From assembly GCA_905478325.1 (NCBI GenBank), contig CAJQIB010000026.1, forward strand, positions 1 to 64,000: a stretch of DNA of 64,000 nt, written 5' to 3'. A program made the position numbers and the translations under genes. This document shows, piece by piece, positions 24,870 to 33,077 of this stretch. Position 1 is the first letter of the stretch; every line of letters starts with the position of its first letter. The notes beneath the pieces were generated by a model. That model saw only the letters and a program-made list of their open reading frames with translations. It was not told the DNA's origin and made no database searches. Source of the stretch: an uncultured Flavobacteriales bacterium. GTDB taxonomy: Bacteria; Bacteroidota; Bacteroidia; Flavobacteriales_D; Sanyastnellaceae.

Positions 24870-27272
24870 TTAGAAGTCTATGCGCCATGCAACGGAAGGA
24901 ATGATTGGGAAGATCCCATACTCTCGAATGACCCGGGTTCCATTACCACTGTTATCTACTAGCGAGAAGAATGGGTTTAGGTTGTTGTACACATTATAGC
25001 AGCTAAATATCCATGACCGCTCAGTGTGCTCTCTTTTCTTCGATTTGGTAATAGAGATATCTCCGCGATGATAAGGGCTTGTGCGGTATCCATTTTTTGT
25101 GCTTGGAACCTGAAGGTTAAATCCTTGTAAATCTGTTCCCGTTCCTCCAAAATTGGAGGGGATGAATGTTTTGAATACAGATTCAGAAAGCGTTAATGCC
25201 CGACCGGTTCCATAGACCCATGTGGCCGAGAGGTCCCATTGGTCGCTCAGGCGGTGCAAGATCACAATGGAAACGTCATGACGTCGGTCGTATGTGAATG
25301 GAAACCATTGTCCGCTGTTGATCTCGTCAAAGCGGCGGTTGGACCAGCTCAGGGTATACCCAATCCATCCCGTAGTCCGACCGGTTTTCTTCTGAATTAA
25401 AAATTCACCTCCATACGAGTTGCCTTCACCTTGAGTCACTTGATCCTCCCAATTCTCATTGAGTCCTGAGGTGAATCCGGCTCCTTCGCGGTAACTCAAA
25501 AGGCCGTCCATTTTTTTATAGTAGCCCTCTAAGCTGATTTCTAATCCATCAAAGGATTGCGCCAATCCAGCGGCAACCTGCCAACTTTGTTGGGGCGTGA
25601 TTGCAGCGGTAGACGGAACCCACAAATCTGTCGGTAAAGCAAGGCCTTCGTTGGTAAGCAAGTTTACAAACTGGGTCATGGTTGCGAACGAAGCTTTTAC
25701 GGCTGTGCCATAAGGCAATTGGTAATTCAGAGCCAAGCGGGGTTGGAGTGACGTGTAGACTCTGTCTTGTACGTCCAGAATGGATCCGTGAAGTCCGATG
25801 TTGAGTTTGAGGCGCTCGTAGGGTTGGAATTCGTCCTCTATATATGCGGCGCTTTCAAAGGAGGAGACTCCGGCAGAACCCAACACCGTGTCGAGTGGAG
25901 GAAATTCGGCTCCGAAATCAAGTTGCAATGTGGTCGCTCCGGGGTTGAACTGATGCCGGATTGTACTCGCTCCAAATCGAATGAAGTTTTGCGGATTGGG
26001 AGTAAAGTCAAAATCTATGCGTGCCGTATAGTCTTCAATGCCTGATTGGTAAATCGAGGCGAATTGAAAATTCGATGCAGCGGAATCTGCGTTGAGTTCG
26101 CGTTCACTGAATTCCACACCGGTTCGAAAATTGTATTGACTTCGGGTGAGCATCACATTGGAAAACATACGAGGTCCCCACTCGTGATTCCACCGCGCCG
26201 CAGCAACGGAATTGCTCCAAGCCAGCCCGAAGTCGATCGAAGAGCTTGAGGTCCCAAAGGTTTCCGTTGAGGCCAGACCGAAATCATCTCGGCCATTGAA
26301 GATGCTGAAGTAGAGACGGTCACGATCTCCCACTTTCCAGTTGACTTTCCCATTGAAGTCATAGAAGAAATAGCGCGGGTCTGTGGTGACATCGCTGTCG
26401 CTGGTGTTGATGGAATTGATGATGGGGTTCAACAGCAGATCGATATACGTGCGCCGTCCACTGATCATGAATGAGGCCTTGTCCTTGACCAAGGGCCCTT
26501 CAAGTGTCAGCTTTGATGAAAGGATGGACACCGTGCTGGTGCCATGAAATGATTTCATGTTGCCGTCCTTCATGCTGATATCGACAATGGAGGATAGCCG
26601 CCCACCGTAACGTGCCGGATAGCCGCCCTTGGTGATGGTCATGTTCCGCACGGCATCTGCATTGAACACAGAAAAGAACCCAAACAAGTGGCTGACGCTA
26701 TAGAGCGGAACACCGTCCAAGAGCATCAAGTTTTGGTCAGGGCTGCCGCCGCGCACGTACAAGCCGGATGTGCCTTCACCACCGGATTGCACACCAGGGA
26801 GCAATTGTAGACTTTTCATCAAGTCCACTTCGCCTCCAATGGCAGGCAGTCGCTTAATTTGATCAATGGGGATTTCCATTTTGGACATCTGGACTTGGTC
26901 CTCGATGCGGTTAAACGTTTCTCCCGTTACCACCGCTTCGCTAATGGCGACACCAGGGCTCAGCGCAATGTCGAACCGAATGTCTTGGTTCAGGTTGATT
27001 TCAAATTTGCGTGGCGCGTATCCGATAAAGGAGACCACGAGGTCATAGACTCCTTCTTCTAACGTGAGTGAATAAAAGCCATACGTATTGGTCCCTGCTC
27101 CAACCGCCTGGTCGGCACACCAGACGGTAGCGCCCATCAACTGTTCTCCGCTGGACTCATCTGCAATGTGTCCGCTAATGGTATACGTCTGAGCAAAAGA
27201 AAGTTGGACTCCGGCTGAGCAAATGATGAGAGCAGAGGCCATGCAATGTCTAAGCGTAATGGGTAAAAACAT
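24870..27272 (-). CDS. TonB-dependent outer-membrane receptor with carboxypeptidase-like N-terminal domain
   Basis: The 800-residue protein begins with a signal peptide (ending LSFAQ). A carboxypeptidase-D-regulatory-like domain follows (TISGHIADESSGEQLMGATVWC...GTNTYGFYSLTLEEGVYDLVVSFIGY). The plug domain comes next (LPAIGGEVDLMKSLQLLPGVQSGGEGTSGLYVRGGSPDQNLMLLDGVPLY), then a ~550-residue beta barrel. It imports a substrate using TonB energy. This type, paired with DUF4249 and not SusD, is not the classic polysaccharide SusC. The substrate is unknown; the pair could handle peptides, metals or small glycans. It is the first gene of a two-gene operon. Confidence 0.9.
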   Translation of the reverse strand: MFLPITLRHCMASALIICSAGVQLSFAQTYTISGHIADESSGEQLMGATVWCADQAVGAGTNTYGFYSLTLEEGVYDLVVSFIGYAPRKFEINLNQDIRFDIALSPGVAISEAVVTGETFNRIEDQVQMSKMEIPIDQIKRLPAIGGEVDLMKSLQLLPGVQSGGEGTSGLYVRGGSPDQNLMLLDGVPLYSVSHLFGFFSVFNADAVRNMTITKGGYPARYGGRLSSIVDISMKDGNMKSFHGTSTVSILSSKLTLEGPLVKDKASFMISGRRTYIDLLLNPIINSINTSDSDVTTDPRYFFYDFNGKVNWKVGDRDRLYFSIFNGRDDFGLASTETFGTSSSSIDFGLAWSNSVAAARWNHEWGPRMFSNVMLTRSQYNFRTGVEFSERELNADSAASNFQFASIYQSGIEDYTARIDFDFTPNPQNFIRFGASTIRHQFNPGATTLQLDFGAEFPPLDTVLGSAGVSSFESAAYIEDEFQPYERLKLNIGLHGSILDVQDRVYTSLQPRLALNYQLPYGTAVKASFATMTQFVNLLTNEGLALPTDLWVPSTAAITPQQSWQVAAGLAQSFDGLEISLEGYYKKMDGLLSYREGAGFTSGLNENWEDQVTQGEGNSYGGEFLIQKKTGRTTGWIGYTLSWSNRRFDEINSGQWFPFTYDRRHDVSIVILHRLSDQWDLSATWVYGTGRALTLSESVFKTFIPSNFGGTGTDLQGFNLQVPSTKNGYRTSPYHRGDISITKSKKREHTERSWIFSCYNVYNNLNPFFSLVDNSGNGTRVIREYGIFPIIPSVAWRIDF

Positions 27273-27310
27273 CAGATGCTCTGGTTATTGAAATTGAGGG
27301 TATGCACGCG

Positions 27311-27318
27311 CAAAACTA
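27311..27318 (-). promoter_or_regulatory. -7 element for the TonB receptor operon
   Basis: On the minus strand this reads TAGTTTTG, an exact TAnnTTTG, about 39 bases before the receptor's ATG. No clear -33 partner is visible. Confidence 0.4.
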
Positions 27319-27328
27319 GGTGTGACAG

Positions 27329-27336
27329 TAGATTTG
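27329..27336 (+). promoter_or_regulatory. -7 element facing the CotH gene, with a nearby palindrome
   Basis: TAGATTTG matches TAnnTTTG exactly and points toward the CotH gene (ATG at 27462), giving a leader of about 120 bases. That leader contains a hairpin, AGCGTA/TACGCT, at 27361-27381. The opposing -7 for the TonB receptor is ten bases away, so the two promoters overlap. Confidence 0.4.
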
Positions 27337-27461
27337 CACCTTATTTTTCTTGTTAAATTGAGCGTATGGAATATTTACGCTAGGGACATTAAACCCTTGA
27401 GCAATTTCGCAGTCAATAGAAGTGTGTACGTTCAGTACCCCGCGAAAATAAGAACAGAAGC

Positions 27462-29021
27462 ATGGCCATTTTACGATATCGCTCTACCTGCAACACGTTG
27501 TTTCAACGTTCATTGGTGCTCATTTGTTTGCTCGTTTCAATCGGGGCTGCAGCACAAACAGAAGGCAACGAAGTGTTCGGAGTAGATCAGATCCTTCAGG
27601 TCGATGTTGTTTTCGCAAGCGACAATTTTTGGAATGAGTTGGAAGCCGAGTACGATGGAGATCAAGAGTATGTGGAAGCCCAAGTGAGTCTATCCGGAGT
27701 GAATGGAACGGAAGTGATCGATCAAGTGGGTATTCGGCTCAAAGGCAACTCCAGCATGTTCCACCCCGGAGACAAGAAATCATTCAAAATTGATTTCAAT
27801 GAGTTCGTCCCAGGCCAAGCGTATGACGGTTTGAAAAAGTTGAATTTTAGCAATGGATTCAAAGACCCCACATTCATTCGCGAAAAAATATTTTTCGATG
27901 TCTGCCAAGAAGCGGGTATCCTGTCCCCACGAGCCAATTTTGCCGAAGTCACTTTCAATGGTGAGTCGTGGGGGTTCTATACCATTATCGAGCAAATTGA
28001 TGACCAGTTTCTGGACCGGAGCATCGGCGATGACGACGGCAATTTGTTCAAGGCCGGTTCCAACTTTGGAGGCGGAGATGGCGAGGCCAGCTTGGAATAC
28101 CTCGGGTCCAGCCAAGCGAGCTACACGTCTTCGTACGTTTTGAAAAACAACGAAGAAGAGGACGACTGGGGTGACCTCATTGACTTCGTGGACTTCATCA
28201 ACAACTCGAGCGATGCTGTATTCGAGTCGGAACTGGGCGATTGGTTGGACTTGACCGCTTATTTGCGGTCCGCGGCGTTGGACAACCTGTTTTCCAATCT
28301 GGATACGTACACGCTGTCAGCGCGCAATTATTACATCTACCACAACACCACAACGGGGCTATGGGAGTGGATCAAGTGGGATGCCAATGAGGTGTTTGGT
28401 AGCTATGCCATGGGAGTCGGAGGCAGCATGACCACGTTGGATCTTGATTTTGATGGGGGCAATGAAAACCGGCCATTGCTTCAGCGCATCCTTCAGAATG
28501 AAACACTACTGAACGCATACTACGCTGAAATGTGCGAATTGAGGACGCAGTGGTTCAATCCTGAATTCTTGGAGCCTCGGATGGATGCCTTGAAAGCGCT
28601 CATCGAGGATGCGGTGCTCGCCGATGACAATAAGATGTATTCGAACAACCAGTTTCAAAACAATTTCAACGTGGATCAAGGTGGAATGGGCGGATCGCTC
28701 TATGGTTTAAAACCATTTGTTGAGGACCGCGTGGCTTATATGGATCAACAATTGGATTGCACGCCTTCCAGCGATGTTCTTGATTTTGCGGCCGAGACCA
28801 CGTTGGTCTTTCCCAATCCAGCATCGCATGAGGTGACGGTTGTCTCGCATCCCTTGGCATCCGGTTTGCGGGTAGTGGATTCCATGGGGCGCGAAATGTG
28901 TTCGTTGGAGCGATCTGAATCGATTCGGATCGATGTGTCCTCCTGGTCGAATGGTGTGTTCTGGGTCCAGTCTCTGCACGATGGTGCGCTGATGACAGTC
29001 CCCTTCATGGTGCAGCACTAA
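27462..29021 (+). CDS. Secreted CotH-kinase-family protein, T9SS type A
   Basis: The 519-residue protein has a signal peptide (FQRSLVLICLLVSIGAAAQ). CotH-family landmarks are VGIRLKGNSSMFHPGDKKSFKIDFNEF, LKKLNFSNGFKDPTFIREKIFFDVCQEAGI, NFAEVTFNGESWGFYTIIEQID and WIKWDANEVFG, in order. CotH proteins are atypical kinases; spore-coat CotH phosphorylates coat proteins. Secreted bacteroidete members are abundant and mostly uncharacterised. The last ~75 residues (TTLVFPNPASHEVTVVSHPL...VVDSMGREMCSLE...NGVFWVQSL) are a T9SS type A tail. A terminator follows at 29052. Confidence 0.87.
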   Translation: MAILRYRSTCNTLFQRSLVLICLLVSIGAAAQTEGNEVFGVDQILQVDVVFASDNFWNELEAEYDGDQEYVEAQVSLSGVNGTEVIDQVGIRLKGNSSMFHPGDKKSFKIDFNEFVPGQAYDGLKKLNFSNGFKDPTFIREKIFFDVCQEAGILSPRANFAEVTFNGESWGFYTIIEQIDDQFLDRSIGDDDGNLFKAGSNFGGGDGEASLEYLGSSQASYTSSYVLKNNEEEDDWGDLIDFVDFINNSSDAVFESELGDWLDLTAYLRSAALDNLFSNLDTYTLSARNYYIYHNTTTGLWEWIKWDANEVFGSYAMGVGGSMTTLDLDFDGGNENRPLLQRILQNETLLNAYYAEMCELRTQWFNPEFLEPRMDALKALIEDAVLADDNKMYSNNQFQNNFNVDQGGMGGSLYGLKPFVEDRVAYMDQQLDCTPSSDVLDFAAETTLVFPNPASHEVTVVSHPLASGLRVVDSMGREMCSLERSESIRIDVSSWSNGVFWVQSLHDGALMTVPFMVQH

Positions 29022-29051
29022 ACAAGTGAATCACTTTTCTCAACAACGAGC

Positions 29052-29068
29052 GAACCCTTTCGGGTTTT
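29052..29068 (+). terminator. Terminator after the CotH gene
   Basis: GAACCC pairs with GGGTTT across a TTTC loop and runs into T residues (29065-29068). It abuts the ATG at 29070, so the next gene's real start may lie a little downstream or its promoter may overlap the hairpin. Confidence 0.6.
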
Positions 29069-29069
29069 C

Positions 29070-32003
29070 ATGTGTTTCCATCCCATGACATCAGGGTGCT
29101 TCAACAATTTTCGACTGAACGAGTTGCGCAGCTGCGGACTTCTTTTTTTAGCGCTGGTCGTTTCTATAGCCACCCGTGCTCAAGTTGAAGACCCCTTTGA
29201 AGTGCGTTTCCAAACCCAAGAAAAGGGAGGCATCGCATTGCTGTCCAACATCAGTGTTTCCTGCAACTCGGGCTTCAATTGTTCGAACGCTCAAGCTTCG
29301 CTGCCCATGTCTGGAACGGGAGGAGACAACAACGATTTCAACATGACCTATGTTGATTTGGACAACGACCCGGATACCTGGATGTCAACTTCGGATAGTT
29401 TGAATTTGAGTGATTGTGGTGAAATCCTTTGGGCTGGGCTGTATTGGGCCAGCCGAATCACCACATTCACCCCCAATTACGCCCTCCGAAATCAACTCAA
29501 AATCCAGGCAAATACCGGAGGTTATGAGGATGTATCGGCAGATGAGTTGTATGATTTTGACGGGGGATATTTCAACGCCTACTTCTGTTTTAAGGACATG
29601 ACGGATTTCATTCAGTCGAATCCGGTGAACTCACGGTATGCCATCGCAAACATGGTGACGCGGGAAGACGACAGCAGCTGGGGAGGGTGGACCCTCGTTG
29701 TAGTGTACGCTGACGCTTTGCAGTCCATGAAGAACCTAACGGTCTTTGACGGCTTTGCCTTTATCAATTCGGGCAACAACCAAGTGGACATTGAAATCGA
29801 TGGGTTTGTGACACCGCCCAATGGTCCTGTGAATTTTGAATTGGGTGCCATCACTTATGATGGTGATCGCAATTCCTCCGGCGATCAGATGCTGTTCAAT
29901 GGAGCCGGCACCTTTGTTGAAATTGAAGACGCCTTGCATGAAGCCAACAATGTCTTCAACAGCACGCATTCCCGTGACGGTCAGATGACGCCTTATCGCC
30001 TTCCGGCGTATAACAACACGTTGGGCCATGACGCGAATGTTTTCATACCAGACAACACCGGAGGGCAGTTTTTAAGTAACAGCAGCACGCAAGCGACCAT
30101 TCGAGTCCTCACCGGAGAGGAGTCCATCATGCTTCAAACAGCGACATCAGCGATTGATGTATTCGAACCTGATTTGAAAGCGACGGTGTTCATTGAAGAT
30201 CTCAACGGAGGCATTGTGAGTCCCGGAGATGTTCTTGAATTTACGGTCGTGGGGAAAAACCTCGGATCGGATGTTTCTGTGGGCACGTTCATGACAGATT
30301 CTTTGGACCTCCGCGTGGACTATGTTCCCGGCTCATTGGTCATGTTGACGGGGCCTGACGCTGGAGCTCTGAGTGATGGTGCTGGTGATGACGCAGGAGA
30401 GTATGATGCCATCAACCATACCGTAACCGTCCGTGTTGGTACAGGAGCCACAGCAGCAATGGGGGGTGAGTTGGACAACAATCCAACCGGGCAGGATAGC
30501 ACGTCATTCAAATTTCAAGGAAGTTTGACCAACGATTGCATGATCCTGCAATGCAACGGCACATTGGATGGGGTGGCGTACATATTTGGTGCAGGAGATA
30601 TTTCGGGGAATTCCCTGGACAACGGCGGGTTGAGCAGCCTGGTGGATGCCAATGGCTGTCCGCTCGGAAGTGTGAATCAATTGGTTGTTGAGACGGGGAC
30701 CTGTCCGTCCGTGCAAGTGGTTCAGTCGTCAACCAGTTGTCTCGGTGAGGATGTAGCACTGTATGTACCGAGCTTTCAGAACAATCCCATTGCTGAATCG
30801 CTTGCACACTATGTGTGGAGCGGACCCAATGGGTATGCTTCGCTCAATTCGGTCGCTGAAATTGAAAATGTTTCTCCGATCGATAATGGCGTGTATTCGT
30901 TAGAATTGACGTTCGAAGGTCTGGAATGCATTTTGAATACAGCCGCTTGGACTTTAGAGGTGCATGACCCAAGTCCTTTGTTCGAAGCTCCTGTTTCTCA
31001 ATGCTTAGAAGGCAATTCCTTTGACTTTATTGCCGAAGGAGCAACTGAGACGACGGCTGTTTACACGTGGTCGATGTCCAATGCAGATCCGTCTGAGTCA
31101 ATTGGTCCAACGCCTTCCGACGTAGTTTTTGACAATGCCGGATGGCATGATGTTGCGCTCGTGTTGCAAGAAAACGGCTGTGAAAACACATTCATCGATT
31201 CTATTTGGATTGATGCGGCGCCGGTGTTGAGTCCTTTGGAGATCAGCTGGAGTCCGTCATCGGGATGCCCGCCGATTTTGGTTCACTTTGACGATAACAG
31301 CACCAACCCAGCGTTGTCTTATTCTTGGGAATTCGGTGATGGTGGATTCAGCTCAGATCCAGACCCAGTCCACGTATACGGTGAATTGGGTAGCTTCGAT
31401 GTTTCCGTCGTTGCGAGTTCGATGACGGCATGTGTTTCAGTAATCTCTGTGGATTTACCGGGAATCATTCAAACATATAGCGGGCCAGAGGGCGGGTTTT
31501 CTATTTCTCCTGTGGTCGTGGATATCTTGGATGGCGAGGTGTCTATTGTTTCCTTGGCTTCACCAACGTTGAATTGCACCTATCAGATGGCAGATGGTGG
31601 TTTCATCACAGGGCACGACGGCATGCATACTTTTTTGGAGTCCGGTGTTTTTCAGATTGTACAAACAGTGACGGATTCGGATGGTTGCAGCGCCACTACT
31701 TTGGGAGAAGTGACAGTAAATGGCACATTGTTTTACGCGCCAACGGCCTTTACGCCAGACCAAGATGGCTTGAACGATGTGTGGTTGCCGCAGGTAACAG
31801 GAGTGACCGACTATGCGTTGCAGATTTTTAATCGCTGGGGCGAAGAGGTATGGAGTACCCATGATCCCGAGCTTCCCTGGTTGGGGCAGTTTCAAAATGG
31901 AGGGCACTTTGCTCCCAATGGGGTGTACCATTGGACGGTGCGACTGGAAGACCAGTCGCGTTTCCCTCGGAGCTATCGTGGTAACGTGACCATGATGCGC
32001 TGA
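29070..32003 (+). CDS. T9SS type B surface protein with PKD domains (977 aa)
   Basis: The signal peptide lies in SCGLLFLALVVSIATRAQ. I keep the first ATG, but one at 29085 is equally plausible given the terminator just upstream. Residues ~40-330 form a beta-rich domain of the kind found in surface proteins with a LWAGLYWASRI block. A DUF11-like stalk segment follows (DVLEFTVVGKNLGSDVSVGTFMTDSLD). Ig/PKD-like segments come next, clearest in LSYSWEFGDGGFSSDPDPVHVYGELGSFDVSVVA. The tail (FYAPTAFTPDQDGLNDVWLP...IFNRWGEEVWST...FAPNGVYHWTVRLED...GNVTMMR) is the CHU_C domain that directs T9SS export. It is probably an adhesin. The structured-RNA candidate begins immediately beyond its end on the other strand. 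Confidence 0.88.
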   Translation: MCFHPMTSGCFNNFRLNELRSCGLLFLALVVSIATRAQVEDPFEVRFQTQEKGGIALLSNISVSCNSGFNCSNAQASLPMSGTGGDNNDFNMTYVDLDNDPDTWMSTSDSLNLSDCGEILWAGLYWASRITTFTPNYALRNQLKIQANTGGYEDVSADELYDFDGGYFNAYFCFKDMTDFIQSNPVNSRYAIANMVTREDDSSWGGWTLVVVYADALQSMKNLTVFDGFAFINSGNNQVDIEIDGFVTPPNGPVNFELGAITYDGDRNSSGDQMLFNGAGTFVEIEDALHEANNVFNSTHSRDGQMTPYRLPAYNNTLGHDANVFIPDNTGGQFLSNSSTQATIRVLTGEESIMLQTATSAIDVFEPDLKATVFIEDLNGGIVSPGDVLEFTVVGKNLGSDVSVGTFMTDSLDLRVDYVPGSLVMLTGPDAGALSDGAGDDAGEYDAINHTVTVRVGTGATAAMGGELDNNPTGQDSTSFKFQGSLTNDCMILQCNGTLDGVAYIFGAGDISGNSLDNGGLSSLVDANGCPLGSVNQLVVETGTCPSVQVVQSSTSCLGEDVALYVPSFQNNPIAESLAHYVWSGPNGYASLNSVAEIENVSPIDNGVYSLELTFEGLECILNTAAWTLEVHDPSPLFEAPVSQCLEGNSFDFIAEGATETTAVYTWSMSNADPSESIGPTPSDVVFDNAGWHDVALVLQENGCENTFIDSIWIDAAPVLSPLEISWSPSSGCPPILVHFDDNSTNPALSYSWEFGDGGFSSDPDPVHVYGELGSFDVSVVASSMTACVSVISVDLPGIIQTYSGPEGGFSISPVVVDILDGEVSIVSLASPTLNCTYQMADGGFITGHDGMHTFLESGVFQIVQTVTDSDGCSATTLGEVTVNGTLFYAPTAFTPDQDGLNDVWLPQVTGVTDYALQIFNRWGEEVWSTHDPELPWLGQFQNGGHFAPNGVYHWTVRLEDQSRFPRSYRGNVTMMR

Positions 32004-32013
32004 ATTGAGCGCT

Positions 32014-32040
32014 GCGGATGTCCTCCGTTTCTTTTCTTTT
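32014..32040 (+). terminator. Weak terminator after the 977-residue surface protein
   Basis: GCGGA pairs with TCCGT around TGTCC and is followed by a pyrimidine tract rich in T (TTCTTTTCTTTT). The stem is only five bases with one wobble. Confidence 0.4.
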
Positions 32041-32048
32041 GTGGAAAT

Positions 32049-32910
32049 TAAAAATCCGCATCCGATGCGCATTCGACTCAACTTGCGTCAATTCGTTTTT
32101 GCAATCAGATGCGGACTCTCCATAGACTCCCTTCATGGTGGTGGAGGGAATCACGCTTAGAGCGAGCTCCAAGCGTGCCTTTCCTTTCGGTCAGGCTTAA
32201 GGACCTCTGGAAGGAGATGTTGGACTTTGTTTTGCAACCACTTCATTGCTGAAGCTGCCTCTCGGCTCCATCCAACCCTCGCGCCTTTGGCTCATCTCCA
32301 TCTGCCCGAAGGCAGCGGGGATGTTGTTCTTAAAGCGTTTCCACTCTTCGAACTGACCAAATGACCACCGCATTTCAAGCACGAATGCTATCCTTGTGGT
32401 GTTGGTGTCACCTCACCGGCGGAGCTTCATCACCGAAGTGACTGGCTTTCTCATGCCTCAGGCAAGCCTGGAGGCCTTCCACGCAGCCAGCGCAGAATTT
32501 CACTCTCCTTGCGGAAAGTGTGTCGTTCACTTTTGCCGAAACATCAGCGAACGACTACGTCAGTATGCCTTTTCATCTTACCATCAGGACTTGCGTCCTT
32601 TTGGCACCCCTTTCGGAATGCGACCATTCTCAGGCCTCAAGATTTTCAGGTTGATCTGTCGACCCGCCTTTGCGAATCAACGTGCAACGATTTCCTTGAA
32701 TGAAATCCATCCTGCTCGGATTGATGACCTGGGCTTGCACCCAACATCGTCTTTCTTCGCACTTGGCTCGAATCCTTCCGCACCTTTTGTCTCTTTTCAG
32801 AGCTTCTTGGCAGGAACCCTTTTCAGGTGATCTGCAGTTTGGACAAGCCAATCTGCCTTTCGTTCCCCGAGCATTGCGATACAAACAAAGGGCAAAAAGG
32901 CATTGCTCTG
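32049..32910 (-). ncRNA. Large structured non-coding RNA candidate (~0.86 kb)
   Basis: No reading frame spans this region, yet the minus strand folds into a chain of compact hairpins. GNRA-capped ones are CTCT-GAAA-AGAG (32802-32791), TGGGT-GCAA-GCCCA (32743-32730), GCATTCC-GAAA-GGGGTGC (32621-32604), AGGAC-GCAA-GTCCT (32599-32586) and CACTTTCC-GCAA-GGAGAGTG (32520-32501). CTTCA-GCAA-TGAAG (32254-32241), ACC-GAAA-GG inside GCCT/AGGC (32196-32177) and the terminator's inner hairpin complete the set. UUCG-capped ones are TCAC/GTGA (32441-32430) and CTGCC/GGCAG (32315-32302). Other helices include GCAG.TTGG/CCAA.CTGC (32855-32834), GATTTC/GAAATC (32707-32689) and GTTGAT/ATCAAC (32681-32650). Further ones are a 9-base stem at 32555-32522, CTGGCT/AGCCAG (32490-32442), ACCAC/GTGGT enclosing GCATT/AATGC (32400-32364), an 11-base stem (32177-32152) and GATTCCCT/AGGGAGTC (32152-32125). 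The 3' end is set by the terminator; the 5' end is uncertain (GAGCA/TGCTC starts near 32908). The RNA family is unknown to me. Confidence 0.72.
32050..32115 (-). terminator. Intrinsic terminator closing the structured RNA
   Basis: On the minus strand TCCGCATC (32115-32108) pairs perfectly with GATGCGGA (32062-32055) and is followed directly by TTTTT (32054-32050). An inner hairpin, CGAATTGAC/GTTGAGTCG with one mismatch, is capped by a GCAA tetraloop at 32095-32074. On the plus strand no T tract follows, so the signal is directional and marks the RNA's 3' end. Confidence 0.7.
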
Positions 32911-33077
32911 ATTCTTCGAAGCAGGGAGTAAGACACACGGTATTCACAGAGGTTTTCAACAATTGTTCATAGCCTGAGCCTTTTCAACGCTACAGTGGTC
33001 GATTGAATGGGGGGATCTGTCGAAATCTCTAGCCAAAGACGAAACGTTCCCGTCCCAATCCCCGTAAATGCGAGGAC

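Noticed and set aside
32100-32210. TATGG and CCTTAAG segments resembling the 11-nucleotide GAAA receptor
   Set aside because: They are not placed to form the receptor's internal loop with each other and CCTTAAG has an extra base.
32396-32830. Plus-strand 144-codon frame in the structured region
   Set aside because: Composition and hairpin loops favour the minus strand, no signal or motif is present, and it crosses many stems.
32630-32962. Minus-strand 110-codon frame containing ACPNCRS, which resembles the zinc-ribbon start of IS1595/ISXO2 transposases
   Set aside because: The second Cys pair, the DDE region and flanking inverted repeats are missing, the frame breaks soon after, and the sequence is better explained by RNA hairpins. 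A translated search would settle it.
32049-33000. Group II intron reading of the structured RNA
   Set aside because: The GTGCG-type 5' end occurs in passing and a GCAA hairpin near 32250 hints at domain V, but the domain V pairing with its bulge cannot be formed, no maturase is present, and a terminator ends the element.
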